A stretch of DNA of 40,000 nucleotides from Chondrilla cf. caribensis (Eukaryota; Porifera; Demospongiae; Chondrillida; Chondrillidae), in assembly GCA_964020155.1 (NCBI GenBank), contig OZ026550.1, positions 4,433,852 through 4,473,851 of the forward strand, given 5' to 3'. Made by a program: the position numbers and the translations under genes. Each line of letters begins with the position of its first letter. Position 1 is the first letter of the stretch. Under the pieces are notes generated by a model, which saw only the letters and a program-made list of their open reading frames with translations, was not told where the DNA came from and searched no databases. Shown piece after piece: positions 11,468 through 23,275 of the stretch.

Positions 11468-11745
11468 TACATTGGTGCGTACATGGTGTGCTATGTATGT
11501 ATGTATATTGTGTATACCTACATATGTACGTACGTATGTACGTACATGTACGTATCAAGAGATTCTGTATGCACCATGCACGTGTGCTTATTATCCTCTC
11601 TTCTAACGCCAACACCCAGCTTCTCTTGGCTTATGGGTCTCCATTGTTAAAGAAAAGGATTTTGGGAAAGAATCCATGTGATTTGGCATCAGATTGTGGT
11701 CAATTCATCATAGTAAAACTACTAGAGCCCAAGATGGTGTTTGTA

Positions 11746-12010
11746 GTGAGTGAATGTGTAGAGTGCTGTGTGAGTGTGTAGAGTGTTGTGTTGTGTGCTG
11801 TGAGTGGCTGTGAGTGAATGTGTAGAGTGCTGTGTGTGTTGTGTGTAAGTGTGTAGAATGCTGTGTGTGTATAGAGTGCTGTGTGTAGTGTGCAGTGTGT
11901 GTAGTGTGCTGTGAGTGAGTCTGACTGTGTGTGAGTGTGTGTGTATGTAGTGTTGTGTGTAGTGTGTGTGCATGTAGAGTGTTGTGTGTAGTGTGCTGTG
12001 AGTGACTGTG
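11746..12010. repeat. GT-rich minisatellite in intron 3, copy B
   Basis: Irregular repeats built from GTGTGTAGAGTGCTGTGT and GTAGTGTGCTGTGAGTG. The homologous tract expands to about 755 bp in copy C (17131-17885) and 659 bp in D (22617-23275). Confidence 0.85.
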
Positions 12011-12444
12011 TGTGGTGAACTTACTTGTAACTTGCAATTTATGACATTTTTTCTATCCCAATTCTCATTTGTAGCCAACAGAAAAATCAGAAATGGAAAC
12101 AGACAATGACCTCTCCTTCAAGGCAAGGGTACGTATGTCTGATCCTCATATTTGAATGGCGAGAATTGGCTTTACTCCATTTTTGTCTGGAGACCGTTGT
12201 ACTACCAGCTAGTGTACTCGGTGTTGTGGGAATGTGTCTTGTCATCTAGGAATGAATATTCGCTATATATCATGTAACTGTCACATGACTCTTTCCCAAT
12301 AGACTGGTCCATAGAGAAGGTACTTGAAGTATGGAGAAAAGGTCCTTTCGAAACTTTGAAAGATGCAAAGCTTAAACTTGATGAAAGTCTATGTGAGAGT
12401 TACACACACACACACGCACACACACACACACACCCACACACACC

Positions 12445-12521
<77 letters not shown>

Positions 12522-13912
12522 CATCATTGTGTAGTCACATCAATTGCATGTGCAACCTGCACTTCAATGTGCATTGTCTAATTCTTTATCTACTCTTGCA
12601 GTTGTAGTTCATGAACATCTCCCAAAGCCCTTGTCAACACATTATAATGGGAATTTTGATGTGAGCCAGAGTTCAGAAGTCTAGAGCCGCCACTGCAGAG
12701 CCTGCAACCAGCAGGAAACTTTGAGGTTAGTGGGGGGGTGGGGGATGATGGATGGCTTCCTTCCAACCTGTCCTGTTCTGAGCACACATCCCCTCTGCTG
12801 TGCCTCACCTGGGACTTTGTTTGCTACAGTACGTAGAACAGACTCACTCATACACTTACCTCTAAGTTCTCCTCTGAACTCATCCCTGCAGTGTACAATT
12901 TGCTATGTCAATACTTACATACTGAAGAGCACAGCCTACATACATGCATCAGTGTACCAATTGGAGAGTGTGTGTTAGAAGAAATGAGTATGTGGTGTTT
13001 GTACCCTATGTACGTACCCTCTAATGTGCACAGCCATCATGTAAAATCTCTTGTTGTTGTTGTTTACAGATTCCAGTGATGAATTCGTTATTGTCATTCC
13101 ACCGTGCTTTGATCCGAATGCTCCCCTCACTGCTGCTGGACAGACTCAGCAGAACGCTGTCGAGGACAGGACCAACGACAGGAATAACACTATTTGTTGA
13201 GAAGACAGCATTGGGGGGCTACCGGACTGGGAGGTGCTGTCCTCGCCAGACGGACCACCCCAGCCTATTCCCCAACTAGGACCTAATCCGGACAACACCA
13301 GCCCACGTGTTTTGCCAAATGCCACACTTAAGCAGGCCAGGAGGGATGCCAGCAACTTCAAGTTTCATAGGAAGACCCTCAGTGAAGCCACCATCAAGGA
13401 GCCTCTCACCATAGCCACTGTTCTGGTTAATATGTTCACCAACTTTGTCAAGGACATCCACGTCCATCACCACCCACAGGACTCCCCAGCTGGGGACATT
13501 AGGCATGAACCCGTTGAAAACAACCAGAATATTTGTGGACAGAATGACCTCAACACCCCTTTCGAAGGTGGATCAGATGAGGACTTTCAGGTACGTATGT
13601 TTGTATGTATGTACATATTTGCTGCTGTGTGTGTTACAGCACTTGTCTGTGTGTGTCTGCCTCACTGTATGTTCTCCAGATGTTATATTCATCCATCTTG
13701 TTTAACCGTAGGTTGCCTGTACAGATTTGGTTGACCAAAATATACTTGACTCAGTTGAAGTCATTCAGCAGGTTGGAGATTCCGACAAATATACTCCAGA
13801 GCTGGAACAAGAGTCTACAGTAGAGAACACACAGGAAGGTATCCAATGTGAAGGAAACAGTTGTGATAACACTTCTCCCACGCCTGCTTTCAAGCTTCCA
13901 AAGAAGTACATA

Positions 13913-14538
13913 CGGTACTTTCAGTAAAAAAGTGAACGTACTACGGGTTGCCTACGGATGAACGGACGTGTAAAGTACGGTTTACCTACGGGATACGTAC
14001 GGGTTGTTAAATTTCTGGAGAAAGTGATAATCGAAAGAAATGCAGACCTAAAGCGCCCCTTCACCTGTACAAGAAATCCAGAAACCTTCTTTCGTGAGAA
14101 GAGTAACGTCTGTTGGAAAGATCGTCCTCGTCAGAATCCCGCTCGGTTGATTCGAACTCGTTTAAGGCAGAGATGAGCCTTCGCCCGGCAAAAAAGTGTC
14201 CGAGAGCGACAACGGTAAGTCTAAAAGGTTAGAAAACCATGTAATTTCGAATATTCCGTGCTAATCCTCTGTTTCCGAAAGATTAGCACTCGAATTCGCT
14301 GGTATACATCGGTCGAATAAGCCATTTTTCTTCGTCTCGCGGAATCAAATCACACCGTCGTTGCGCAAGAATTATGACGTATCATTGTCACCTTCGCCTA
14401 AAGTAATTATCACTTGCTGAAGAATGCAGTAGAAGTACGGGTCACTCATTTACGGGTTACGGACGTGTCGACTACGTACGGTTAAAATACGGGTACGGGT
14501 ACGCCCGTAGTACGTTCAGTTTTTTACTGAAAGTACCG
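13913..14538. mobile_element. 626-bp DNA transposon inserted in the copy B UBA exon
   Basis: Copy A reads AAGTACATACCTCCACAGG; copy B is interrupted after ACATA. The insert begins CGGTACTTTCAGTAAAAAA and ends TTTTTTACTGAAAGTACCG; TA is duplicated on both sides (13911-13912 and 14539-14540). Subterminal words ACGTACTACGGG and CCCGTAGTACGT are also inverted. An open frame of 72 codons at 13958 resembles nothing I know, so it is probably non-autonomous. Copies A, C and D lack it. Confidence 0.9.
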
Positions 14539-14702
14539 TACCTCCACAGGCAAAGTGGGCACCTCCTAAAGAACCCACTAACCTCGTGGATAGGCTGGTG
14601 AGCATGGAAGTCCCGAATCGCCACCTGAAAGAGGAGCTGTTGAAGAAGCACAACAACCACATAAGAGCTGTTGTCAATGACCTCCTCGACTGCCAGAGTT
14701 GA

Positions 14703-14775
14703 ACTTGCTGTGTGTAATTCTCCTACGTACCTACCCACAATACTAATGAAATGTTTCATAGTTTAGCACCATACC

Positions 14776-14838
<63 letters not shown>

Positions 14839-15853
14839 TATTGAAATTATTATTACGAGTGTGTTAAAGTGATTTTTATAAATTTATGCTGATGCATACA
14901 ACTTCATATCATGTGTATTAGTGCATTGTTTAATTATGTTTTGTGCATTGAAAGGTAGTGAAATGGGTTAAAGTCTGATCCTATTACACCAAACTCTCCA
15001 AACCAACAAGTATTGAGCTCTTTTTTTTCAGAGAAATAATCCGTCCTTCAGAGGATTCGAACCCGCGCCCTGGAGCCTAGAGTCTATTCTATTATTAGTA
15101 TCTGCGCTATTTATAGTTGCTCTAAGTGTAAAATTTGATCAAAAATGATAAAAGTGGAGTCGATTAGAAGCCCTCCCCAGCAATCAAAATACTTGGACAT
15201 CTACATACAGTACATTGTAATGATGGTTAGTGGTTTATGGAGTCTTGAGTTGAAAAAAAAATAAAAAAAGGTCACCCACTCAGGGTCGAACAAACCCATG
15301 GTCGGCTTTATAGGGACTTTCCACAGATACTGTGTACTTGGTCATTCCGCAAATGCAGAAGACACTATTCTAGCTGGGAGGTCAGCCGCGAGTCCCAAAG
15401 CTCCCCCCTACGGTTCTTTGTAGAGAGTATTGCGACTGACCACCAGGAAGTGAGTTCTTTTTTTTTTCAGAGAAAAAATCCGTCCTTTTGAGGATTCGAA
15501 CCCGCGCCCTGGAGCCTAGAGTCGTGTCACCTGACCAACCGGCTACCGTGACCTATCTATTTTATTATTAGTATCTGCGCTATTTATAGTTGTCCTAAGT
15601 GTACAATTTGATAAAAAATGATAAAAGTGGAGTCGCAGAAGCTTTCCCCAGCACTCAAAATACTTGGACGTCTACTTTAGGTTTGGATAAACTTTCGCTG
15701 GAGATATAAAGTTCGGCGAAGCCGTTTCGCTTGAATTCTAGCCGAATTTCTAATTTTCGGCCTTTTGAAATCGGCCATCTTTTTGCCAACACATTATGAC
15801 ATTATGTTACCTAAAGACTCGTGACAGATTCTAATGATCAGTGCGTACTGGAG
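14703..15853. other. Intergenic B-C: microsatellite, SINE and promoter candidate
   Basis: A homologue of the A-B interval (1151 bp). It holds (CA)n at 14779-14835, a truncated SINE end at 15043-15090, the full SINE at 15270-15553, and the conserved 200 bp before the start with ATATAAAG at about 15705. Confidence 0.65.
15270..15553 (-). mobile_element. tRNA-derived SINE, copy 2
   Basis: Same as 9822-10100, with the extra GTCGGCTTTA segment that copy 1 lacks. The B box GGTTCGAATCC is intact on the minus strand. Confidence 0.7.
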
Positions 15854-15917
15854 ATGGGTGCAGTGGAAACGAAGTTCTTTCAGTTTTTACTAACCGAAGA
15901 AGAACGGAAAGATGACA

Positions 15918-15959
15918 GTAAGAAGGAATATTAATCCAAATGGAAATAAGCTGGGAAAG
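15918..15959 (+). other. Candidate 42-bp intron, copy C
   Basis: GTAAGAAGG...GGGAAAG. It includes an in-frame TAA unless removed. Homologous to 10465-10500. Confidence 0.45.
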
Positions 15960-16506
15960 AAGAGATCCTTCGGAAAATGCAGTCTTCGGAATCCGATATG
16001 TCAGCCCACTTACAGAAGAACTTTAATCCTAATAAACACATGGGGCCCAGTCCTTCCAACGACACGCCTCTGATATACGCAGGTTCGAGCACAAACTTTT
16101 CCTGAACGAATGCCTTCGATTTGGCGGTGACCCTTTCGTAACTAACGCCAATGGTCAACCAGCCTTTCATGTAGCGTGTGCTTCTTCTCGTTCGAGTCAG
16201 AGAACGGACAGAAAGAGAAAGGAACTCCTCCAAATGCTCTTAGACCAGCCTGTGAAGAAAGAATATCAACTACCGTTTATCAATGGTTCGGACCGCGAGA
16301 GGAGAAATGGAATGGACAAGAGTTACATGTTTATCATCCGTCTGTGTGTCTGTTGGACAAGGTATGTTGTGTGTGGTGTGTGTGTCTGTTGGACAAGGTG
16401 TGGTGTGTGTTGTGTGTGTGTCTGTTGGACAAGGTGTGGTGTGTGTGTGTGTGTGTCTGTGTGTGTGTTGTGTGTGTGTTTGTATGTATGTGTGTGTGTT
16501 GTGTGT

Positions 16507-16541
<35 letters not shown>

Positions 16542-16693
16542 CACACGTTTCAATGCTGTGTAGGATGAGAATACACCATTACATCTGGCTGCTCAGTCTG
16601 GTCTACTTGGATGTGTTGAAGTAAGTGTGTACCTGTACCAACGTATGTATGAATGTATGTACGTATGTAAAGTATTGTACAATTTATAAGTGT

Positions 16694-16856
16694 AGTCGAA
16701 CCTTATTAACACATCTTTCCAGCATACGATTATTGTTAAGTCCCTACATTTTCAGCTGATGTACATGTGAATTATGTGAGTACTGTCAACAGGAAATGCT
16801 TTTAGCATGGAATTGTGGAATTGTCCATAGAATTTCACGTTAAAGAGGTTCAACTG
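16694..16856. mobile_element. MITE with CAGTTGAACC ends, copy C
   Basis: Same insertion as 11301-11467; the left end has mutated to TAGTCGAACC. Confidence 0.75.
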
Positions 16857-17130
16857 TACATTGGTGCGTACATGGTGTGCTTTGTATGTATGTATGTATG
16901 TATATTGCGTATACCTACGTATGTACGTACGTACATGTATCAAGAGTTTCTGTATGCACCATACATATGTGCTTATTATCCTCTCTTCTAACATCAACAT
17001 CCAGCTTCTCTTGGCTTATGGGTCTCCATTGTTGAGGAAGAACACTTTGGGAAAGACTCCATGTGATTTGGCATCAGATTGTGGTCAATTCGTCATGGTA
17101 AAACTACTAGAGCCCAAGATGGTGTTTGTA

Positions 17131-17885
17131 CTGAGTGAATGTGTAGAGTGCTATATGTGTGTGTAGAGTGCTGTGTGTTGTGTGCTGTGAGTGACTGTGT
17201 GTGAGTGTGTAGAGTGCTGTGTGTGTGTGTGTGTGTATGTGGAGTGTTTTGTGTAGTGTGCTGTAGTGTGTAGAGTGCTGTGTGTGTGAGAGAGAGTGTG
17301 TAGTGCTGTGTGTGAGTATGTGTGTATGTAGAGTGTTGTGTGTAGTGTGCTGTGAGTGTGTAGAGTGCTGTGTGTGAGTGTACATGTGTGTGTATGTAGA
17401 GTGTTGTGTGTAGTGTGCTGAGTGACTGTGTGTGAGTGTGTAGAATGCTGTGTGTGAGTGTGATGTGAGTGTTGTGTGTAAGTGTGTAAAATGCTGTGTG
17501 TAGTGTGCTGTGAGTGTTGTGTGTGAGTGTGTAGAATGCTGTGTGTGAGTATGTAGAATGCTGTGTTTAGTGTGCTGTGAGTCCTGTGTGTGAGTGTGTA
17601 GAATGCTGTGTGAGTGTGTAGAGTGCTGTGTGTGAGTGTGTAGAGTGCTGTGTGTGTAGAATGCTATGTGTAGTGTGCTGTGAGTGTTGTGTGTAAGTGT
17701 GTAGAATACTGTGTGTGAGTGTGTGTGTATAAGGAGTGTTGTGTGTAGTGTGCTGTGAGTGTGTAGAGTGCTGTGTGTGTGTGTGGGTGTATGTAGAGTG
17801 TTGTGTGTAGTGTGCTGTGAATGTTGTGTGTGAGTGTGTGTGTATGTAGTGTTGTGTGTAGTGTGCTGTGAGTGACTGTGTGTGG
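17131..17885. repeat. GT-rich minisatellite in intron 3, copy C
   Basis: About 755 bp of variable GTGTGTAGAGTGCTGTGT-type units, the longest of the three versions. Apparent long open frames on the minus strand through it are composition artefacts. Confidence 0.85.
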
Positions 17886-18539
17886 TGAACTTACTTGTAA
17901 CTTGCAATTTTTGACTTTTTTTCTATCCCAATTCTCATTTGTAGCAACAGAAAAATCAGAAATGGAAGCAGACAATGACCTCTCCTTCAGGGTAAGGGTA
18001 CGTCTGAACCTCATATTTGAATGGCAAGAATTGGCTTTACTCCATATTTGTGTGGGGACCGTTGTACTACCAGCTAGTGTACTCGGTGTTGTGGGAATGT
18101 GTCTTCTTATCTAGGAATGTATCCATTTATGTCTGTTTTTGTGTGCCAGACCTACACAATGCTGCACCCAGAAGGATTGCACAAGATGAAGGAGGAGCTT
18201 GTGAAGGAGTTGTAGGCAAAACTGACGGTACCCACAGACGTGCGGGCTTTGCTATCCCTGTCTGTGCCTAAATGTAGAGAGATCAAGCTCCGTTCATTTG
18301 CAGCTGAGTTGCTGCTGGTCCATTATGGTGAGGAGAATATGTCCGCTATTTGCTATATATCATGTGACTGTCACATGACTTCTTTCCCAATAGACTGGTC
18401 CATAGAGAAGGTACTTGAAGTATATGGAATAAAGATCCTTTGAAAACTTTGAAAGATGCAAAACTTATTAAACTTGATGAAAGTCTATGTGAGAGTTACA
18501 CACACGTGCACACACAAACAAACACACACACACACACAC

Positions 18540-18575
<36 letters not shown>

Positions 18576-18876
18576 CATCGCAACCTGCACTTCAATGTGC
18601 ATTGTCTAATTCTTTATCTACTCTTACAGTTGTAGTTCATGAACATCTCCCAAAGCCCTTGTCAACACATTATAATGGGAATTTTGATGATGAGCCAGAG
18701 TTCAGAAGTCTAGAGCCGCCACTGCAGAGACTGCAACCAGCAGGGAACTTCGAGGTTAGTGGTGGGGGGGGGGGGTGATGGATGGCTTCCCTCCAACTGT
18801 TCTGAGCACACATCCCCTCTGCTGTGCCTCACCTGGGACTTTGTTTGCTACAGTACGTAGAACAGACACACTTATA

Positions 18877-19037
18877 CAGTGAAACCTCTCTAATCCGACA
18901 CTCAATGGGACCTGAGAATAATGTTGGATTAGGAGGTTGTTGGATTATGGAGTGCCTCTTACCATACCTATGTATGGTGACTGTACCTCATATAATGGTC
19001 GGATTAGAGAGAATATTGGATTATAGAGGCATCGGAT
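18877..19037. mobile_element. pogo/Tigger-like MITE, copy C
   Basis: CAGTGAAACCTCTCTAATCC start and the same site as in copy A (8037-8194). Confidence 0.75.
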
Positions 19038-19091
19038 TACCCTCTGATGTGCATGGCCATCATGTAAATCTCTTGTTGTTGTTGTTTACAG

Positions 19092-19618
19092 ATTCCAGTG
19101 ATGAATTTGTTATTGTCATTCCACCGTACTTTGATCCGAATGCTCCCCTCACTGCTGCTGGACAGACTCAGCAGAACGCTGTCGAGGACAGGACCAATGA
19201 CAGGAATAACACTATTTGTGGAGAAGACAGCATTGGGGGGCTACCAGACTGGGAGGTGCTGTCCTTGCCAGACGGACCACCCCAGCCTATTCCCCAGCTA
19301 GGACCTAATCCGGACAACACCAGCTGCAGCCCACATGTTTCGCCAAATGCCACACCCAAGCAGGCCAGGAGGGATGCCAGCAACTTCAAGTTTCATAGGA
19401 AGACCCTCGGTGAAGCCACCATCAAGGAGCCTCTCACCATAGCCGCTGGTCTGGTTAATACGTTCACCAACTTTGTCAAGGACATCCACGTCCATCACCG
19501 CCCACAGGACTCCCCAGCTGGGGACATTAGGCTTGAACCCGTTGATAACAACCAGAATATTTGTGGACAGAATGACCTCAACATCCCTTTCGAAGGTGGA
19601 TCAGATGAGGACTTTCAG
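19092..19618 (+). other. Copy C LIR exon, intact
   Basis: 527 bp, fully open, acceptor GTTTACAG, donor CAG|GTACGT. It holds two candidate Atg8-binding motifs (F-V-I-V and W-E-V-L cores, each preceded by acidic residues) and the amphipathic segment. A 6-bp in-frame insertion adds two residues relative to copies A and B. Confidence 0.75.
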
Positions 19619-20102
19619 GTACGTATGTATGTATGTATGTACATATTTGCTGCTGTGTGTGTTACAGCACTTGTCTGTGTGTGTCTGCCTCACTGTATGT
19701 TCTCCAGATGTTATATTCATCCATCTTGTTTGTCCGTAGGATGCCTGTACAGATTTGGTTGATCAAAATATACTTGACTCAGTTGAAGTCATTCAGCAGG
19801 TTGGAGATTCCGACAAATATACTCCACAGCTCGAACAAGAGTCTACAGTAGAGAACACACAGGAAGGTATCCAATGTGAAGGAGACAGTTGTGATAACAC
19901 TTCTACCACGCCTGCTTTCAAGCTTCCAAAGAAGTACACACCTCCACAGGCAAAGTGGGCACCTCCTAAAGAACCCACTAACCTCGTGGATAGGCTGGTG
20001 AGCATGGAAGTCCCGAATTGCCACCTGAATGAGGAGCTGTTGAAGAAGCACAACAACCACATAAGAGCTGTTGTAAATGACCTCCTCAACCGCCAGAGTT
20101 GA

Positions 20103-21360
20103 ACTTGCTGTGTGTAATTCACCTACCTACCCACAATATTAATGAAATGTTTCATAGTTTAGCACCCACACCCAAACGCACACACACACTGCATATTAAA
20201 ATTATTATTACGAATATCTCTATTTCAGACGTATGTATGTATTAATTTGTAAGTGTGTTAAAATGATTTTTATCAATTTATGCTGATACATACAACTTCA
20301 TATTATGTGTATTAGTGCATTGTAAGGTAGTTACGTGGGTCAAAGTCTGATCCTATTACACCAAACTCTCCAAACCAACAAGTATCCCCCCCCACTCACA
20401 CACACTGGAACTACTTAGGCATCTCTTTTTGGGCTTCAAGGTTATTACGTTTGGCATACCCGTTATGCCCGAATTCCAGACCAATTTCTAATTCTCGGAA
20501 TTTCAAAATAGGGCATCTTTTTCAAGCAACCCCTAAAAATTAATTTTAGAGTACCCAATCAGCGATAATGATCACTTATTAGTAGCTACCACTAGTCTAT
20601 ACATAATATTGTTGTAAAACATTCCTGCATTGTCGTACATATGCTGCCTATATATAGTGCTCCCCATTTGTGTGGTACATGTAGTGATTGTATGATGATG
20701 CATACAACATACAATACATTGTAATGATGGTTATGGGTGGTTTATGGAGTCTTGAGTTAAAAAAAAAAAAGATAAAAAAGGTCACCCACTCGGGGTCGAA
20801 CAAACCCATGGTCGGCTTTATAGGGACTTTCCACAGATACTGTGTACTTGGTCATTCCATGAATGCAGAAGACACTATTCTAGCTGGGAGGTCAGCCGCG
20901 AGTCCCAAAGCTCCCCCCTACGGTTCTTTGTAGAGAGTATTGCGACTGACCACCAGGAAGTGAGCTCTTTTTTTCCAGAGAAAAAATCCGTCCTTTGGAG
21001 GATTCGAACCCGCGCCCTGGAGCCTAGAGTCGTGTCACCTGACCAACCGGCTACCGTGACCTATCTATTTTATTATTAGTATCTGCGCTATTTATAGTTG
21101 CCCTAAGTGTACAATTTGATGAAAATGATAAAAGTGGAGTCGCAGAAGCTTTCCCCAGCACTCAAAATACTCGGACGTCTACTTTAGGTTTGGAAAAACC
21201 TTCGCTGGAGATATAAAGTTCGGCGAAACCGTTTCGCTTGAATTCTAGCCGAATTTCTAATTCTCGGCCTTTTGAAATCGGCCATCTTTTTGCCAACACA
21301 TTATGACATTATGTTACCTAAAGACTCGTGACAGATTCTAATGATCAGTGCGTACTGGAG
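20103..21360. other. Intergenic C-D: degenerate second promoter copy, SINE, promoter
   Basis: 1258 bp. The 20430-20530 block (GGCATACCCGTTATGCCC ... AGGGCATCTTTTT) aligns with the promoter-proximal block at 21215-21290 (GGCGAAACCGTTTCGCTTG ... CGGCCATCTTTTT), so a diverged extra copy of the upstream region is present. The SINE is at 20780-21061. Confidence 0.6.
20780..21061 (-). mobile_element. tRNA-derived SINE, copy 3
   Basis: Same architecture as copy 1, B box GGTTCGAATCC intact. Confidence 0.7.
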
Positions 21361-21424
21361 ATGAGTGCAGTGGAAACGAAGTTCTTTCAGTTTTTACTAA
21401 CCGAAGAAGAACGGAAAGATGACA

Positions 21425-21460
21425 GTAAGAAGGAATCCAAATGGAAATAACCTGGAGAAG
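21425..21460 (+). other. Candidate 36-bp intron, copy D
   Basis: GTAAGAAGG...GGAGAAG, with in-frame TAA; homologous to 10465-10500. Confidence 0.45.
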
Positions 21461-22168
21461 AAGAGATCCTTCGGAAAATGCAGTCTTCGGAATCCGATAT
21501 GTCAGCCCACTTACAGAAGAACTTTAATCCTAATAAACACATGGGACCCAGTCCTTCCAACCACACGCCTCTGATATACGCTGTCAGGTTCGAGCACAAA
21601 CCTTTCCTGAACGAATGCCTTCGATTTGGCGGTGACCCTTTCGTAACTAGCGCCAATGGTCAAACAGCCTTTCATGTAGCGTGTGCTTCTTCTCGTTCGA
21701 GTCAGAGAACGGACAGAAAGAGAAAGGAACTCCTCCAAATGCTCTTAGACCAGGCTGTGAAGAAAGAATATCAACTACCGTTTATCAATGGTTCGGACCG
21801 CGAGAGGAGAAATGGAATGGACAAGAGTTACATGTTTATCAACCGTCTGTGTGTGTGTCTGTTGGACAGGGTATGGTGTGTGTGGTGTGTGTGTCTGTTG
21901 GACAAGGTGTGGTGTGTGTGTCTGTTGGACAAGGTGTGGTGTGTGTGTGTGTGTGTTGTGTGTGTGTTTGTGGGTATGTGTGTGTGTGTGTGTTGTGTGT
22001 GTACGTGTGTTTGTGTGTGTTCACACGTTTCAATGCTGTGTAGGATGAGAATACACCATTACATCTGGCTGCTCAGTCTGGTCTACTTGGATGTGTTGAA
22101 GTAAGTGTGTACCTTTACCAACGTATGTATGAATGTATGTATGTAAAGTATTGTACAGTTTATATGTG

Positions 22169-22332
22169 CAGTCGAACCTTATTAACACATCTTTCCAGCA
22201 TACGATTATTGTTAAGTCCCTACATTTTCAGCTGATGTACATGTGAATTATGTGAGTACTGTCAACAGGAAATGCTTTTAGCATGGAATTGTGGAATTGT
22301 CCATAGAATTTCGCGTTAAGGAGGTTCAACTG
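22169..22332. mobile_element. MITE with CAGTTGAACC ends, copy D
   Basis: Same insertion as in copies B, C and E. Confidence 0.75.
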
Positions 22333-22616
22333 TACATTGGTGCGTACATGGTGTGCTTTGTATGTATGTATGTATATTGTGTAAACCTACGTATGTACGT
22401 ACGTACATGTACATACATACATGTATCTAGAGATTCTGTATGCACCATACATATGTGCTTATTATCCTCTCTTCTAACGTCAACATCCAGCTTTTCTTGG
22501 CTTAAGGGTCTCCATTGTTGAGGAAGAACACTTTGGGAAAGACTCCATGTGATTTGGCATCAGATTGTGGTCAATTCCTCATAGTAAAACTTCTAGAGCC
22601 CAAGATGGTGTTTGTA

Positions 22617-23275
22617 GTGAGTGAATGTGTAGAGTGCTATATGTGTGTGTAGAGTGCTGTGTGTTGTGTGCTGTGAGTGACTGTGTGTGAGTGTGTAGAG
22701 TGCTGTGTGTGAGTGTGTGTGTATGTGGAGTGTTGTGTGTAGTGTGCTGTAGTGTGTAGAGTGCTGTGTGTGGGTGTGTGTGTATGTAGAGTGTTGTGTG
22801 TAGTGTGCTGTGAGTGACTGTGTGTGAGTGTATAGAATGCTGTGTGTAGTGTGCTGTGTGTTGTGTGTGAGTGTGTAGAATGCTGTGTGTGAGTATGTAG
22901 AATGCTGTGTTTAGTGTGCACGTGCTGTGAGTCCTGTGTGTGAGTGTGTAGAATGCTGTGTGAGTGTGTAGGGTGCTGTGTGTGAGTGTGTAGAGTGCTG
23001 TGTGTGAGTGTGTAGAGTGCTGTGTGTGAGTGTGTAGAGTTCTGTGTGTGTAGAATGCTATGTGTAGTGTGTAGAATGCTGTGTTAGTGTGCTGTGAGTG
23101 TTGTGTGTAAGTGTGTAGAATGCTGTGTGTGAGTGTGTGTGTATGTGGAGTGTTGTGTGTAGTGTGCTGTGAGTGTGTAGAGTGCTGTCTGTGGGTGTGT
23201 GTGTATGTAGAGTGTTGTGTGTAGTGTGCTGTGAGTGTTGTGTGTGTAGTGTGCTGTGAGTGTCTGTGTGTGGTG
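22617..23275. repeat. GT-rich minisatellite in intron 3, copy D
   Basis: About 659 bp of the same units as 17131-17885. Confidence 0.85.

Larger units (their letters stand above)
15854..20102 (+). pseudogene. Array copy C: chimeric gene, intact LIR and UBA exons, broken 5' half
   Basis: Exons: 15854-15917, 15960-16361, 16564-16620, 17005-17130, 17945-17991, 18150-18327, 18394-18488, 18630-18754, 19092-19618 (LIR) and 19740-20102 (UBA). Lesions: a 4-bp deletion at 16080/16081 in the first ankyrin exon; a 2-bp gain near 16326; donor GTGAGT changed to CTGAGT at 17131; a 1-bp deletion at 17945; TAG at 18213-18215 in the UBA-like exon. The last two exons are fully open: LIR (DSSDEFVIVIPPYFD), a second LIR candidate (PDWEVLS), a hydrophobic-amphipathic stretch (LTIAAGLVNTFTNFVKDI) like the membrane-binding segment of NBR1, and a UBA with MEV replacing MGF. 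The phase between exons ending 18754 and starting 19092 does not match as drawn, so one boundary or exon is unresolved. Confidence 0.8.

Noticed and set aside
17107..17907. 266-codon minus-strand open frame rich in His/Thr/Ser
   Set aside because: It lies wholly in the GT-rich intron minisatellite of copy C; lengths vary between copies without frame conservation. The same applies to 22579-23295 and 11708-12078.
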